The notes: generated by a model from the letters alone, not told the origin. 64,000 nt of DNA from WTFV01 sp965203525 (GCA_965203525.1 OZ241898.1:3596001-3660000), one strand, 5' to 3'. Numbered from the stretch's first letter, positions 29,101 to 38,859 are shown. Program-made: numbers and translations.

Positions 29101-30272
29101 TGCTGCGTCGAAGCTTCCGGGGTTTCCGGCCTCGGCCGGCCGCGGTACGCGTGGTGGAAGGCTTGCCGGAACCGCTCGAAACCGCCCGACTGGATAGCGT
29201 CCCTGATCCGTCGCATCGTGTCAAGGTAGAAGTGCAGATTGTGCACCGTGGCGAGCACCGCCCCGGTGATCTCCTTCGCCGCGTGCAGGTGGCGGAGGTA
29301 GGCGCGGGAGAAGTGCGCGCAGGCGTAGCAGGCGCACGCCGCGTCGACCGGGCGGTCGTCCTCGGCGTACGCGGCGGCCTTGATGGAGAGCGGCCCCGCG
29401 CGGGTGAAGAGCTGCCCGTTGCGGGCGTTGCGGGTCGGCAGCACGCAGTCGAACAGGTCGATCCCGCGCGCCACCGACTCGACCAGGTCGTCCGGCTTGC
29501 CGACCCCCATCAGGTACCGCGGGCGGTCGGCCGGCAGCAGCGCGGCGGTCGTCCCGGCCACGTCGTACAGCACCGACTTCGGCTCCCCGACGCTCAGCCC
29601 GCCGATCGCGCAGGCGTCGAAGCCGAGCGCCAGCGTCTCGCGCGCGCTGCGCTCGCGCAACGCCGGATACGCGCCGCCCTGCACGATGCCGAACTGCAGC
29701 TGCCCCGGCGTCGTCATGGCGGCGCCGGCGCCGGAGGGCGATCCCGACAGCCGGGCGTGCCGCGCGCGCGCGCGGCGCGCCCAGCGGAGCGTCCGCTCCA
29801 TCGACTCGCGCGCCTCGTCGACGGTGGCGGGCCAGGGCGCGCATTCGTCGAAGGCCATGGCGACGTCGCCGCCGAGCCGCGCCTGGACGTCGGTGGCGGT
29901 CTCCGGCGACAGCGCGTGCTCGCTGCCGTCGAGGTGCGAGCGGAAACGGACGCCGTGCTCGTCGATCACGCGGCGGGCGGCCAGGCTGAACACCTGGTAG
30001 CCCCCGCTGTCGGTCAGGATGGGCCCGGACCAGCCCATGAAGCGATGCAGGCCGCCCCGCCGCGCGACGAGTTCGTCGCCCGGGCGCAGGTGCAGGTGGT
30101 AGGTGTTGGCCAGGACGATGCCGGCGCCGGCCGCTTCGAGGTCCCTCGGCGTCACCGCCTTGACCGCACCCGCCGTTCCCACCGGCATGAACGCCGGCGT
30201 CTCGACGGTGCCGTGCGCGGTGAGCAGCCGGCCGCGGCGCGCCCTGCCGTCGCACGCCGTCACCTGGAACAT
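29097..30272 (-). CDS. tgt: Queuine tRNA-ribosyltransferase
   Basis: Tgt exchanges guanine 34 for preQ1 in tRNAs with GUN anticodons. The 391-residue protein has the catalytic Asp regions TDSGGYQVFSL and GIDLFDCVLPTRNARNG, and a zinc site from CACYAC with a downstream His. The ATG at 30272 gives the usual N-terminus (MFQVTACDGRARRGRL); 13 more codons upstream are open but overlap the promoter zone. An insertion rich in Arg, Ala and Ser around residues 160-185 slightly lengthens it. A minus-strand TAGTAT at 30303-30298 would serve as its -10. Confidence 0.95.
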   Translation of the reverse strand: MFQVTACDGRARRGRLLTAHGTVETPAFMPVGTAGAVKAVTPRDLEAAGAGIVLANTYHLHLRPGDELVARRGGLHRFMGWSGPILTDSGGYQVFSLAARRVIDEHGVRFRSHLDGSEHALSPETATDVQARLGGDVAMAFDECAPWPATVDEARESMERTLRWARRARARHARLSGSPSGAGAAMTTPGQLQFGIVQGGAYPALRERSARETLALGFDACAIGGLSVGEPKSVLYDVAGTTAALLPADRPRYLMGVGKPDDLVESVARGIDLFDCVLPTRNARNGQLFTRAGPLSIKAAAYAEDDRPVDAACACYACAHFSRAYLRHLHAAKEITGAVLATVHNLHFYLDTMRRIRDAIQSGGFERFRQAFHHAYRGRPRPETPEASTQQ

Positions 30273-30296
30273 GGCCGTCCGCGTCACCCGGTCACG

Positions 30297-30302
30297 TATA
30301 CT
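30297..30302 (+). promoter_or_regulatory. -10 element of ddl, in a 41-base divergent gap
   Basis: TATACT at 30297-30302 lies 11 bases before the ddl GTG, giving a leader of only about five bases. The same AT-rich patch read on the minus strand gives TAGTAT for tgt. Any -35 contacts for both genes would fall inside the opposite coding sequence. Confidence 0.55.
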
Positions 30303-30313
30303 ACAGACCACCA

Positions 30314-31501
30314 GTGAGGCGGCTTCGCGTTGGCGTCATCTACGGCGGCCGATCGAGCGAGCACGAGGTGTCGCTCGCGTCCGCCGCGGCCATCTTCAGC
30401 CACATCGACCGGGACCGCTACGACCCGGTCCCGCTCTTCATCGACAAGTCGGGGCGCTGGACCATCGCGGACCGCCCGCCGTCGAGCGAGTCGGCGGCGG
30501 CGGTGATCGAGCGCGCCCGCGCCGCCGCGGCCCTGCCGGCGGACGCCGGTTCCGGCCCCGAGGCGCACCTGATCGCCCGCCCGGCGCGGAACCCCCTCCT
30601 CACCATCGCCCGGGACGCCCCGGCCGCCGCGCAAGGGCGCGGCACGGATCGGGCGACCGTCGCCGGGCTCGCCCTCGACGTGGTTTTCCCGATCGTGCAC
30701 GGGCCGTTCGGCGAGGACGGCGCGCTGCAGGGGCTGCTGGAGCTGGCCGACGTGCCCTACGTGGGGGCGGGCGTGCTCGGTTCGGCCGTCGCCATGGACA
30801 AGGCGGTCGCGAAAGTGCTTCTGCGGGCGCACGGACTGCCGGTCGTCCCCGGCCGCGTGGTCGGCGGCGTCGAATGGGAGACCGACCCGGACGGGGTGAT
30901 CGGGCGCCTCGAGGCGGCCCTCGGCTACCCGCTGTTCGTCAAGCCGGCGAATCTCGGATCGAGCGTCGGCGTCTCCCGGGCCGCCGACGCCGAAGGCCTC
31001 CGCACGGCGCTGGCGCTGGCCTGGACGTTCGACGACAAGCTGCTGGTCGAGGCCGCGGTGCCCGCGGCGCGAGAGATCGAATGCTCGGTCCTCGGCAACG
31101 AGGCGCCCGAGGCGTCCGTGCCGGGGGAGGTGATCCCGTCCGGGGAGTTCTACGACTACGAGGCGAAGTACCTGGACGACGGCTCGGAGATCGTCATCCC
31201 CGCGCGCCTTTCCGCCGCCCGTGCGGAACGGGTGCGCGCGCTGGCCGTCGACGCGTACCGCGCGCTCGACTGCGCCGGCATGGCGCGCGTCGACTTCCTG
31301 TTCGACGAGGCGGCCGACCGGCTGTACGTGAACGAGGCGAACACGCTGCCCGGGTTCACCGCGATCAGCCAGTACGCCAAGCTGTGGGCGGCCTCGGGAC
31401 TGCCGTACCCGGCGCTGATCGACCGCCTGATAGAGCTCGCGCGCGCGCGGCACCGGCGCCGGCGGCGGCTGCGTCGCAGCCTGACGGACGGAAACCGGTG
31501 A
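30314..31501 (+). CDS. ddl: D-alanine--D-alanine ligase
   Basis: Ddl makes the D-Ala-D-Ala dipeptide of peptidoglycan. The 395-residue ATP-grasp enzyme shows GVIYGGRSSEHEVSL at the N-terminus, the ATP-binding segments GYPLFVKPANLGSSVGVSR and LLVEAAVPAAREIECSVLG, and the C-terminal MARVDFLF and NEANTLPGFT metal/substrate motifs. The protein starts at a GTG with no clear Shine-Dalgarno sequence. The insert around residues 55-105 makes it somewhat longer than E. coli DdlB, as in VanA-type-length ligases. A basic tail (RHRRRRRLRR) ends it. It converges on the HEAT/PPIase gene with three bases between stops. Confidence 0.95.
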   Translation: MRRLRVGVIYGGRSSEHEVSLASAAAIFSHIDRDRYDPVPLFIDKSGRWTIADRPPSSESAAAVIERARAAAALPADAGSGPEAHLIARPARNPLLTIARDAPAAAQGRGTDRATVAGLALDVVFPIVHGPFGEDGALQGLLELADVPYVGAGVLGSAVAMDKAVAKVLLRAHGLPVVPGRVVGGVEWETDPDGVIGRLEAALGYPLFVKPANLGSSVGVSRAADAEGLRTALALAWTFDDKLLVEAAVPAAREIECSVLGNEAPEASVPGEVIPSGEFYDYEAKYLDDGSEIVIPARLSAARAERVRALAVDAYRALDCAGMARVDFLFDEAADRLYVNEANTLPGFTAISQYAKLWAASGLPYPALIDRLIELARARHRRRRRLRRSLTDGNR

Positions 31502-31504
31502 CGG

Positions 31505-33697
31505 TCAGCGTTCGGCGGCGCCCTGCAACGGCTGCACGCCGTCCCACACCAGGACCCGTTCGATGCGGTCCCCGGTCTGCAGCGCGTCGACCGCCTCCAT
31601 CCCCGCCACGACCCGCCCGAACGCGGTGTACCGGCCGTCCCACCGGGGTTGCGGCGACTGGGTGATGAAGAACCGGCCGCCCCCGGTGTCCGGCCGTCCG
31701 CGCGCCAGCCCGACCGTGCCCCGCAGGAAAGGCAACTGGTTCGGCTCGTCGCGCAGGGTGAATCCGGCACCGCCGGTATCGTCGCTCCGGGGATCCCCGC
31801 CGTACGCCGCCTCCCCCGGAACCACCCGGTGGAACGTCAGTCCGTCGAAGAAGCCCCGGCGCGCCAGCGTCATGAAGCTGTCCGCCGTCAGCGGAGCGTC
31901 CAGCACCGCGAGCTCGACCTCGATCGTGCCGTGCGCGGTCTCGACGTACACGCGCGGCGAGAAGCGCGGATTCGTCAGACGCGGCGCGGCGTAGTCCACG
32001 CCGCTGCGCCGCTGCGCCGGACGAATCTCCGCGGCGGGACTCGACTCCGGCTCCAGACGCTCGAGGTGCTTCGCGGCGGCGACGCGCACCGGCCAGTCGC
32101 GATCCGCCAGCGCGCGGCGAAGCGTTTCCCGCGCCGTGTCGCCGCCGTACGCGGCCAGCGCTTCGACGATCGCCGCCCGCGCCCGAAACGATGCATCCGG
32201 CTCGGCCGCCGCGTAGGCCGCGGCCAGCGCGGCGGCGGCTCCGGGGGGCCGCAGCTCGCCCAGCAGGCGCGCGGCGGTGGCGCGCACGGAGACGTCGGAC
32301 GCCTCGATCCGTTCCCACAGCAGGGAGGGCGCCCGCGGCGCATCCACGGCGACCAGCGCCTCCAGCACCGCCGGCACGACCCGCTGATCGCCGTCCTTGA
32401 GCATCCCCTCCAGCGTGGCCCGGGCCGCCGCCGGGCGGACGTGGCGGAGTCCCTCGGCGGCCGCCGCCCGGACGCGCCAGTCGGGATCCGCCCCGAGGCC
32501 GGACAGGGCGAACAGGAACGTCTCCGGGTCCGCCCGCGCAAGCGCCCGGATGGAAGCGGCCCGCAACGGCGGCCACGGGTGTCCCAGCAGCTCGACGAAC
32601 ACCTCCACGGACGCCTGGCTGCCGTGATTCGCCAGCGCGTCGACCGCCACCTGCCGGAGTTGCCGATCCAGCCCCCTGGTGCGCACGAAACGGTCGAGCG
32701 CCGCCGCGGCGCGCGGATCGTCGATCGCGCCGAGCGCCCGCACGGCACCGGACACGACGAGGCGATCCCGGCGCGCCGGGACGAGCAGCGCTTCGAGGGC
32801 CTCGATGCCGTCCGGATCGCCCAGGGCGCCGAGCCCCCTGGCGGCCAGCGCCACGCCGATGCTGCCGCGGACGCCCGCCAGGGTCTCCAGCGCAGGCAGA
32901 GCGCGCGCGTCCCCGGCGCGCCCCAGGGCATGGGCGACCGGCCACCACCAGAGAATCGGCCGGCCGTCCTCGCCGAGCACCGCCTCGGCGAGCGGATCGA
33001 ACGCCTGCAGCTCGCCCAGCGCGTACAGCCCGAGCCGGAACGCCTCCACCTCCTCGCCGAGGGGGTAGGTCAGATCGTCCGGATCGAGATCGAACGCCGA
33101 CCTCGCGTGGCGTCGGACCAGGGTTCCGACGGCCGCCGCGGCCGATCGCGCCCCGAGCCGTCCCAGCGCCTGCGCGGCGCGGCCCCGCACCGGCAACGCG
33201 GGATCGTCGAGCGCGCCGACGAGCGCATCCACCGCCCTCCGGTCACCGATCAGACCGAGACCGAACGCCGCCATCTGACGCACTTCGGGCGCCGGATCCG
33301 CCAGCCGCCCGATCAGCGGATCGACCCCTTCCGGCAGCCCGACGCGCCCGATGGCGAGCGCCGCCCGCCGCCGCAGTCGCGCCTCCGGCGCCTCGAGCAG
33401 CGCGAGCAGATCCGGACGAACCGGGGCCCGCGGGACCGGAACGGCCGCGGCGGCGTCCACGGCGGGACGCGGAGGCGCCGGATCGGCGAGCACGCGCCCG
33501 TCCTCCAGCCGCAGGATCCAGGAGGCGACCTCCGCGGGCCCGGGAGGGTCGGGCGACACGACGGGCGGGGCGCTCGCGCAGCCCGCGACGGAAACGAGAC
33601 AGGCGGCCAGCGATGCGCGCGTCGTCGCGCGGGGTGCGCGATGCGCTGTCGACCGCGCGACGGAAACGAGACAGGCGGCCAGCGATGCGCGCGGCAT
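31505..33697 (-). CDS. HEAT-repeat lipoprotein with C-terminal cyclophilin-type PPIase domain
   Basis: The 730-residue protein has a lipoprotein signal, about ten HEAT/PBS-like helical repeats (such as DPAPEVRQMAAFGLGLIGDRRAVDALVGAL) up to about residue 555, and a cyclophilin domain in the last 170 residues with TFHRVVPGE and GGRFFITQSPQPRWDG. The domain keeps FHRV and FFIT, but the usual Ser-Gln before FFIT is Gly-Arg. It is likely an envelope peptidyl-prolyl isomerase with a large protein-binding arm. The signal region is unusual: a 36-bp block is duplicated in frame, giving two copies of RASLAACLVSVA, only the second followed by the lipobox Cys (VAGC). No start codon lies between the copies. 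Confidence 0.88.
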   Translation of the reverse strand: MPRASLAACLVSVARSTAHRAPRATTRASLAACLVSVAGCASAPPVVSPDPPGPAEVASWILRLEDGRVLADPAPPRPAVDAAAAVPVPRAPVRPDLLALLEAPEARLRRRAALAIGRVGLPEGVDPLIGRLADPAPEVRQMAAFGLGLIGDRRAVDALVGALDDPALPVRGRAAQALGRLGARSAAAAVGTLVRRHARSAFDLDPDDLTYPLGEEVEAFRLGLYALGELQAFDPLAEAVLGEDGRPILWWWPVAHALGRAGDARALPALETLAGVRGSIGVALAARGLGALGDPDGIEALEALLVPARRDRLVVSGAVRALGAIDDPRAAAALDRFVRTRGLDRQLRQVAVDALANHGSQASVEVFVELLGHPWPPLRAASIRALARADPETFLFALSGLGADPDWRVRAAAAEGLRHVRPAAARATLEGMLKDGDQRVVPAVLEALVAVDAPRAPSLLWERIEASDVSVRATAARLLGELRPPGAAAALAAAYAAAEPDASFRARAAIVEALAAYGGDTARETLRRALADRDWPVRVAAAKHLERLEPESSPAAEIRPAQRRSGVDYAAPRLTNPRFSPRVYVETAHGTIEVELAVLDAPLTADSFMTLARRGFFDGLTFHRVVPGEAAYGGDPRSDDTGGAGFTLRDEPNQLPFLRGTVGLARGRPDTGGGRFFITQSPQPRWDGRYTAFGRVVAGMEAVDALQTGDRIERVLVWDGVQPLQGAAER
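33585..33692. repeat. Two perfect 36-bp direct repeats with a 36-bp spacer in a signal-peptide region
   Basis: Copies at 33585-33620 and 33657-33692 are identical (both begin GCGACGGAAACGAGAC) and are offset exactly 72 bases, so the reading frame of the HEAT/PPIase gene is kept. The 36-base interval has no likeness to the repeat. Confidence 0.95.
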
Positions 33698-33930
33698 GGG
33701 GGCGAGGTGGGCGAACGGCGCCATCATAGCATGCGGCATTGTCTATACTCGCCGCATCATGGGACTTCCGGCGCGGCGCGATCGAGGCTCCGGGCGCCGT
33801 CGGAACGCACGCTCGACGAGCGTTCCCGCGGCCCGGAGCGAATCGCCGGCATGAGCGGCGGCACGCGCCGCCGCGTCCCGCGCCCCGCTCCGCAGGGAGA
33901 CCGCCGCTCCGCCGGCAGCAGATAGGCCGC

Positions 33931-35286
33931 ATGGTCCGCCCGCCGTCCGCCGGCCCGCCGCCCGAGGATCCGCTCGCGTACCTCTTCGGCCTCCGGCAGT
34001 TCGGCATCAAGCTCGGCCTGGAGAACATGCGCGCGCTCAACGCGGCGCTGGATCATCCGGACCGGTGCTTCCGGTCGATCCTGATCGCGGGCACCAACGG
34101 CAAGGGCTCGGTCGCGGCCATGGCGGAGCGCGGCCTGCGCGCGGCGGGCTGGTCCACCGGCCTGTACACGTCGCCGCACCTGATCGATCTTCGCGAGCGG
34201 TTCGCCGTCGACGGCCGCGCGATCGACCGCGCCACCCTCGCGGACGAAGCGGCACGCATCCGCGACGTGGTCGAGAGGCTGCGCGGAACGGGCCGGCTCG
34301 ACCACCCGCCGACGTTCTTCGAAGCGACGACGGCGCTGGCGCTCTCGCTGTTCCGCCGCCGGCGCGTCGACGTCGCGGTGCTCGAAGCAGGCATGGGCGG
34401 CCGCTTCGACGCCACCAACGTCGTCCGGCCGCTGGCCGTCGGCATCCCGTCCATCGATCTCGACCACCAGCGGTACCTGGGCGCGACGCTCGCCGCGATC
34501 GCCTTCGAAAAGGCGGGGGTCATCAAGCCGGACACCGTGGTGGTCAGCGCCGAGGAGAAACCGGAGGCCCGCGACGTGCTGCGGCAGGCCGCGGCGACCC
34601 GGGGGGCCCGGTTCCTCGACGCCGCCGCGGAGACGCACGCGCGCTGGCGAATCGACGCCGGCGTCACGCGGGTCGAGTCGCTGGAGACGCCCCGCGCCCG
34701 GTACGGTCCGCTCGTCCTCGCGCTGCGAGGCCGGCACCAGTTGCGCAACGCGGCGGTGGCGGTGCGCCTGCTCGAGGAACTGGCCGCGGCGGGCATCCGC
34801 TCGCCCCGCCCGGCGATCGAGCAGGCGCTGGCGGACGTGCGCTGGCGCGGCCGCCTGGAGCTGATCGACTGCGCCCCCGGAAAGCGCATGCTGCTCGACC
34901 CGGCGCACAACGTGGCGGCCGCCGCGGCCCTCGGCGCCTACGTCGCCGGGGTCCACCCGGCCGGCCTGCCCTTCGTGTTCGGCACGCTCGCCGACAAGGA
35001 CGGCGCCGGCATGCTGGCCGCCCTGGGCAAGGCCGTGAACCGGATCGTCTGCGCCCCGATCGCCGACCCGAGGGCAAGACCCGCGCCGGACCTGGCCGCG
35101 GCGGCGCGCGCCGTGCGTCCCGACGTGCCGGTCGAGTCCGCGGCCTCGCCGGCCACCGCGCTCGCCTCCGCCTGGCGGACCGGCCCGCTGGCGGCGGTGG
35201 CCGGCTCGGTCCGTCTCGTCGGCGAAGTCCTGCTGGCGCTGGAGCGCGGCCGGCTCGGCCCGCGGCCCGGTTCGGCGCGGGAGTAG
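33931..35286 (+). CDS. folC: Folylpolyglutamate synthase / dihydrofolate synthase
   Basis: FolC adds glutamate to dihydropteroate and to folates. The 451-residue Mur-ligase-like protein has the ATP-binding loop IAGTNGKGSVAAM (about residues 50-62), the substrate loop TSPHLIDLRERF, EAGMGGRFDATNV and the C-terminal LLDPAHNVAAAAAL. The ATG at 33931 begins MVRPPSAG and matches the family start; the 64 codons open upstream are Arg/Pro-rich and unlike FolC. A TATACT at 33744-33749 is the nearest -10 and would give a leader of about 170 bases. The stop TAG is part of the lptD -10. Confidence 0.93.
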   Translation: MVRPPSAGPPPEDPLAYLFGLRQFGIKLGLENMRALNAALDHPDRCFRSILIAGTNGKGSVAAMAERGLRAAGWSTGLYTSPHLIDLRERFAVDGRAIDRATLADEAARIRDVVERLRGTGRLDHPPTFFEATTALALSLFRRRRVDVAVLEAGMGGRFDATNVVRPLAVGIPSIDLDHQRYLGATLAAIAFEKAGVIKPDTVVVSAEEKPEARDVLRQAAATRGARFLDAAAETHARWRIDAGVTRVESLETPRARYGPLVLALRGRHQLRNAAVAVRLLEELAAAGIRSPRPAIEQALADVRWRGRLELIDCAPGKRMLLDPAHNVAAAAALGAYVAGVHPAGLPFVFGTLADKDGAGMLAALGKAVNRIVCAPIADPRARPAPDLAAAARAVRPDVPVESAASPATALASAWRTGPLAAVAGSVRLVGEVLLALERGRLGPRPGSARE

Positions 35287-35299
35287 AATCACCTGCCGG

Positions 35300-37801
35300 A
35301 TGGCTGCAATCCTGGAAGCGCACGGCTGGAATCCCGCCGCCACCGGCGGCGGGTCACGTTCTTCACGGCGGGGACCGCGTCTGCGTCCCGTCTGGCTGCT
35401 GGCCGTCGCGTTGCTGCCGGAAGCGGCGGCGGCGCAGCTTTTCCCCGACCTGCCGTTCGACCACCGGCAGTTCGAGCTGCAGATGGTCAGCGCCAACCAC
35501 CTGCGCCTGACCGGCGAAGTGGAGTTCGAGGGCGCCGACTTCGACCTGTACGCGGACCAGGTCGACGTCTACGTCGAGACGGCGGAAGAGACTTCCGAAG
35601 ACCCGGCGGGCGGCGCGCCGCCGGCCGCCGCCGAGGCGGTCCCCGCCGGCGGCGGCGAAGCGGACGGGGACGCGTCCGAGACGCCGACGTTCCGGATCGC
35701 GGCGTCGGGCAACGTCGTCTTCTCGGCGCCCGAGGTCCGTCTCTCCGCGGATCGGCTGGAGTACGAGACGGTCGGCGAGACGGCCGTCTTCCACGAAGCC
35801 TACGGCTGGATCGACCTCGGGGAAGAAGTCGATCGCAGCATGTTCGGCACGCAGGAGCCGGATCTGCTGTTCCACGGCCAGATGATCGAACGGATCGGCC
35901 CCCGCACCTACCGGATCACGAAGGGCGCGTTCACGAGCTGCGTCCAGCCCACGCCCCGCTGGCAGCTCGTCGCGACGTCGTTCACCCTCAACCTCGACAG
36001 CTACGCATGGATCAGGAACCCGGTGCTCAAGGTGAAGGGCGTGCCGGTGTTCTACGTGCCGGGCCTGCTCTACCCGATCCAGGAGGACGGCCGGGCCACC
36101 GGGTTCCTGATGCCGACCTACGGGGCGTCGCAGTATCAGGGAACCAGCCTCAGCAACGCCTTCTTCTGGGCGATCAACCGGAGCCAGGACGCCACCTTCT
36201 ACCACGACTGGTTCATGCAGCACGGCGGCGACGGCCGCGGCCTGGAGTACCGCTACACGCGCGGCGGCGGGTCGCAGGGCGACTTCCGCATGTACCGCCT
36301 GAACGAACCCGAAGCGGAGATCGAATACCGCGGCGGAACGCGGGAGCGGGAGGCGCGGCGCAGCTACGAGTTCCGGGGGAACGCCCGGCACGGGCTCCCG
36401 GGGGAGTGGACCGCGCGCAGCCGGGTGGACTATTTCACGGACATCGACGTCCGGCAGACGTACCACGTCAACGTCTTCGACGCCTCCAACTCCCAGCGCT
36501 CGCTGTCGGGCGGCCTGAGCGGCCCGCTCGGCGGCTTCGAGGTGAGCGGCGCCTACGACCGCAACGAACGGTTCTTCGGCGGCACCGACTCGGCGCTCAA
36601 CGGCGCCGGTCCGCGCATCGGTTTCGGCCGGGGCAAGACCGAACTCTTCGGAACGCCGCTGTACTTCTCGTTCGACGCCGAATACGCCAAGCTGCTGCGC
36701 TGGTCGAGCCAGACGCGGAGCGGCGTGGTCCAGGAGATCGATTCGGGACTCACCCGCTTCGACCTGTACCCGGTGCTGCAGTTTCCCTTCAACCGCTGGC
36801 CGTTCCTGAAGATCGACACGACCGCGGCGTGGCGGACCACCTGGTGGGACGAGAGCCTCGTCGAGAGGGAACAGGTCGAGGTCGGGGTGAACCGCCAGTT
36901 CTTCGAGGTCTCCACCCGCGCGACGGGGCCTTCGTTCATCAAGATCTGGGACACGCCCGACAGCGGCTACTCCGAGCGGATGAAGCACCTCATCGAGCCG
37001 TGGGTGAGCGTCTCGCGGGTCAGCGAGATCGAGGATTTCGATCGGATCGTCCGCATCGAGGGCATCGACTCGATCGTCGGCAACGTGGTCGAATACCGGT
37101 ACGGTCTCGACACCCGCCTGTACGCGCGGGTCTTCGAGGGCGGGCGGGAGTCGGTCGCACGCGAGATTCTCTCCGCGTCGGTGACGCAGAGCTACTACAC
37201 CGATGCGCGGGCCGCGCAGTACGACCGCAGCTTCCGCACGAGCTTCAGCGGCACGCCGCCGAGCAACTTTTCGCCGGTGTCGCTCATCGTGCGCGCGCAG
37301 CCGACGCAGAACATGGGCGGCACCCTGCGCATGGAGTTCGACCCGGACTACGGGCGCCGGGAGTACATCCCCGTGCTGCGCATCGGATCGATGCGCACCA
37401 TCTCCGCGGAAGGAAGCTACGAGGTCGGCGGCTGGCTCGCGACGAGCGGCGGCTGGAGCCAGCGCCGGTTCATCGAAGGGCTGAGCGGATTCGACAACCC
37501 CGAGCGTCTCGACAACTACATCAACTCCTCGACGTCGTTCCGCACGCGCGGCAACACGTTCGGCGGGCTGTACGACTTCAACTACGACATCCGGCGCGGC
37601 CGGTTTCTGGCGCAGATGATCCGCCTGTACTACAACGCGCAGTGCTGCGGCCTGAGGATGGACTATCAGGTCTTCAACTTCGAAGGCCTCGGCAGCCGGG
37701 CCCTGATCCAGCAGGACCGCCGCATCACCCTGTCGTTCACGCTGGCCGGCCTGGGAACGTTCACCAACAACTTCGGCGGCGCCGGGGGAGGCTACCGGTA
37801 G
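35300..37801 (+). CDS. lptD: LPS-assembly protein LptD
   Basis: LptD is the outer-membrane beta-barrel that inserts LPS, working with LptE. The 833-residue protein has a long Arg-rich n-region with a signal helix (PVWLLAVALLPEAAAAQ), an N-terminal OstA-like beta-jellyroll (about residues 60-200, with a Gly/Ala-rich insert near 100-125), and a large C-terminal barrel beginning around GVPVFYVPGLLYPIQ. Cysteines occur in TSCVQ and NAQCCGL. The ATG at 35300 lies ten bases after TAGAAT (35284-35289), so the mRNA may be nearly leaderless. It shows the cell has an LPS-bearing outer membrane. Confidence 0.9.
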   Translation: MAAILEAHGWNPAATGGGSRSSRRGPRLRPVWLLAVALLPEAAAAQLFPDLPFDHRQFELQMVSANHLRLTGEVEFEGADFDLYADQVDVYVETAEETSEDPAGGAPPAAAEAVPAGGGEADGDASETPTFRIAASGNVVFSAPEVRLSADRLEYETVGETAVFHEAYGWIDLGEEVDRSMFGTQEPDLLFHGQMIERIGPRTYRITKGAFTSCVQPTPRWQLVATSFTLNLDSYAWIRNPVLKVKGVPVFYVPGLLYPIQEDGRATGFLMPTYGASQYQGTSLSNAFFWAINRSQDATFYHDWFMQHGGDGRGLEYRYTRGGGSQGDFRMYRLNEPEAEIEYRGGTREREARRSYEFRGNARHGLPGEWTARSRVDYFTDIDVRQTYHVNVFDASNSQRSLSGGLSGPLGGFEVSGAYDRNERFFGGTDSALNGAGPRIGFGRGKTELFGTPLYFSFDAEYAKLLRWSSQTRSGVVQEIDSGLTRFDLYPVLQFPFNRWPFLKIDTTAAWRTTWWDESLVEREQVEVGVNRQFFEVSTRATGPSFIKIWDTPDSGYSERMKHLIEPWVSVSRVSEIEDFDRIVRIEGIDSIVGNVVEYRYGLDTRLYARVFEGGRESVAREILSASVTQSYYTDARAAQYDRSFRTSFSGTPPSNFSPVSLIVRAQPTQNMGGTLRMEFDPDYGRREYIPVLRIGSMRTISAEGSYEVGGWLATSGGWSQRRFIEGLSGFDNPERLDNYINSSTSFRTRGNTFGGLYDFNYDIRRGRFLAQMIRLYYNAQCCGLRMDYQVFNFEGLGSRALIQQDRRITLSFTLAGLGTFTNNFGGAGGGYR

Positions 37802-37848
37802 CCGCGGCGGGCGCCGCGCCGCGGAAAAACGGACGCCGCGAAGCGCCG

Positions 37849-38859
37849 ATGGCCGAGCGCGTGCTGGTGACGGGCGGGGGCGGCTTCGCCGGCCGCCACC
37901 TCGCCGCCCTGCTCCTCGACGAGCGGCCGGCACCGGAGGTCGTCGGCTGGCGGCGGCCGGCGCCGGGCGCCGGCGGGTCGGTGCGAGCGGCGGGCGGCGG
38001 CGGGCCACGCCGGGCGCCGGGCGCCGGGCGCGCACGCATCGCTTGGCAGGAGATCGACGTTCTCGACGAAGAAGCCGTCCGCCGCGCCGTCGCGGATCTG
38101 CGGCCCGATCACGTCTACCACTGCGCCGGCGTCGCCGCGGTCTCCGGCTCGTGGAACAACCGCCTCGCAACCCTGCGCATCAACGTCATCGGGACCGAGC
38201 ACCTCCTCGGGGCCCTCCGGCGCAGCGCCCCGCGGGCACGGGTCCTCGTTCCCGGCTCGGCCCTCGTCTACCGGCCGAACGACGGCGCGCTGGCCGAGCA
38301 CGCGGCGATCGGTCCGGTCAGCCCCTACGGCCTGAGCAAGCTGGCGCAGGAGATGCTGGCCGCACGCTACGCCGCCGAGGGCCTGCAGGTGATCCGGACG
38401 CGCTCGTTCACGCACATCGGCCCGGGTCAGGATCGGTCGTACGCCGCCTCGAGCTTCGCGCACCAGATCGCGCGCATCGAAGCCGGCCTCGCCACGCCCA
38501 CCATGCAGGTGGGCGACCTCGACGCGCGCCGCGATCTGCTGGACGTGCGCGACACGGTCCGCGCCTATCGCGCGCTGATGGACCGCGGCGCCCCCGGCGC
38601 CGTCTACAACGTCTGCTCGGGCGCGGCCCGCCCCATCCGCGACATCCTCGCGGGCCTGCTCGCCCTGGCGCGCGTGCCGATCGAGGTGCGCGTCGACCCC
38701 GGCCGCCTGCGCCCGAACGACTACCCGGTCCTGCGCGGCGACCGCACGCGGATCACCGCGGACGTCGGCTGGGAACCGCGCATCGGCCTGGACGAAACGC
38801 TGCGCGACCTCCTCGACCACTGGCGCGCCGCGATCGGCCGATCCGCGACCCGGGATTGA
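37849..38859 (+). CDS. NAD-dependent epimerase/dehydratase (GDP-4-keto-6-deoxymannose reductase-like)
   Basis: An extended short-chain dehydrogenase of 336 residues: nucleotide-binding VTGGGGFAGRHLAALL at the N-terminus, active-site YGLSK with upstream Ser in VPGSALVY, and IGPGQ plus DARRDLLDVRD as in GDP-6-deoxy-4-keto-mannose reductases (Rmd). A 35-residue Gly/Arg/Pro-rich insert at about residues 33-65 separates the first strands and is probably disordered. The likely role is a deoxysugar nucleotide for LPS or exopolysaccharide, in keeping with lptD 47 bases upstream. Exact substrate is uncertain; GDP-mannose 4,6-dehydratase relatives are an alternative. Confidence 0.8.
   Translation: MAERVLVTGGGGFAGRHLAALLLDERPAPEVVGWRRPAPGAGGSVRAAGGGGPRRAPGAGRARIAWQEIDVLDEEAVRRAVADLRPDHVYHCAGVAAVSGSWNNRLATLRINVIGTEHLLGALRRSAPRARVLVPGSALVYRPNDGALAEHAAIGPVSPYGLSKLAQEMLAARYAAEGLQVIRTRSFTHIGPGQDRSYAASSFAHQIARIEAGLATPTMQVGDLDARRDLLDVRDTVRAYRALMDRGAPGAVYNVCSGAARPIRDILAGLLALARVPIEVRVDPGRLRPNDYPVLRGDRTRITADVGWEPRIGLDETLRDLLDHWRAAIGRSATRD

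Noticed and set aside
33759..33854. Small 31-codon frame with a TATACT nine bases upstream, before folC
   Set aside because: The composition is Arg/Ser-rich without any family feature; the promoter more likely serves folC with a long leader.
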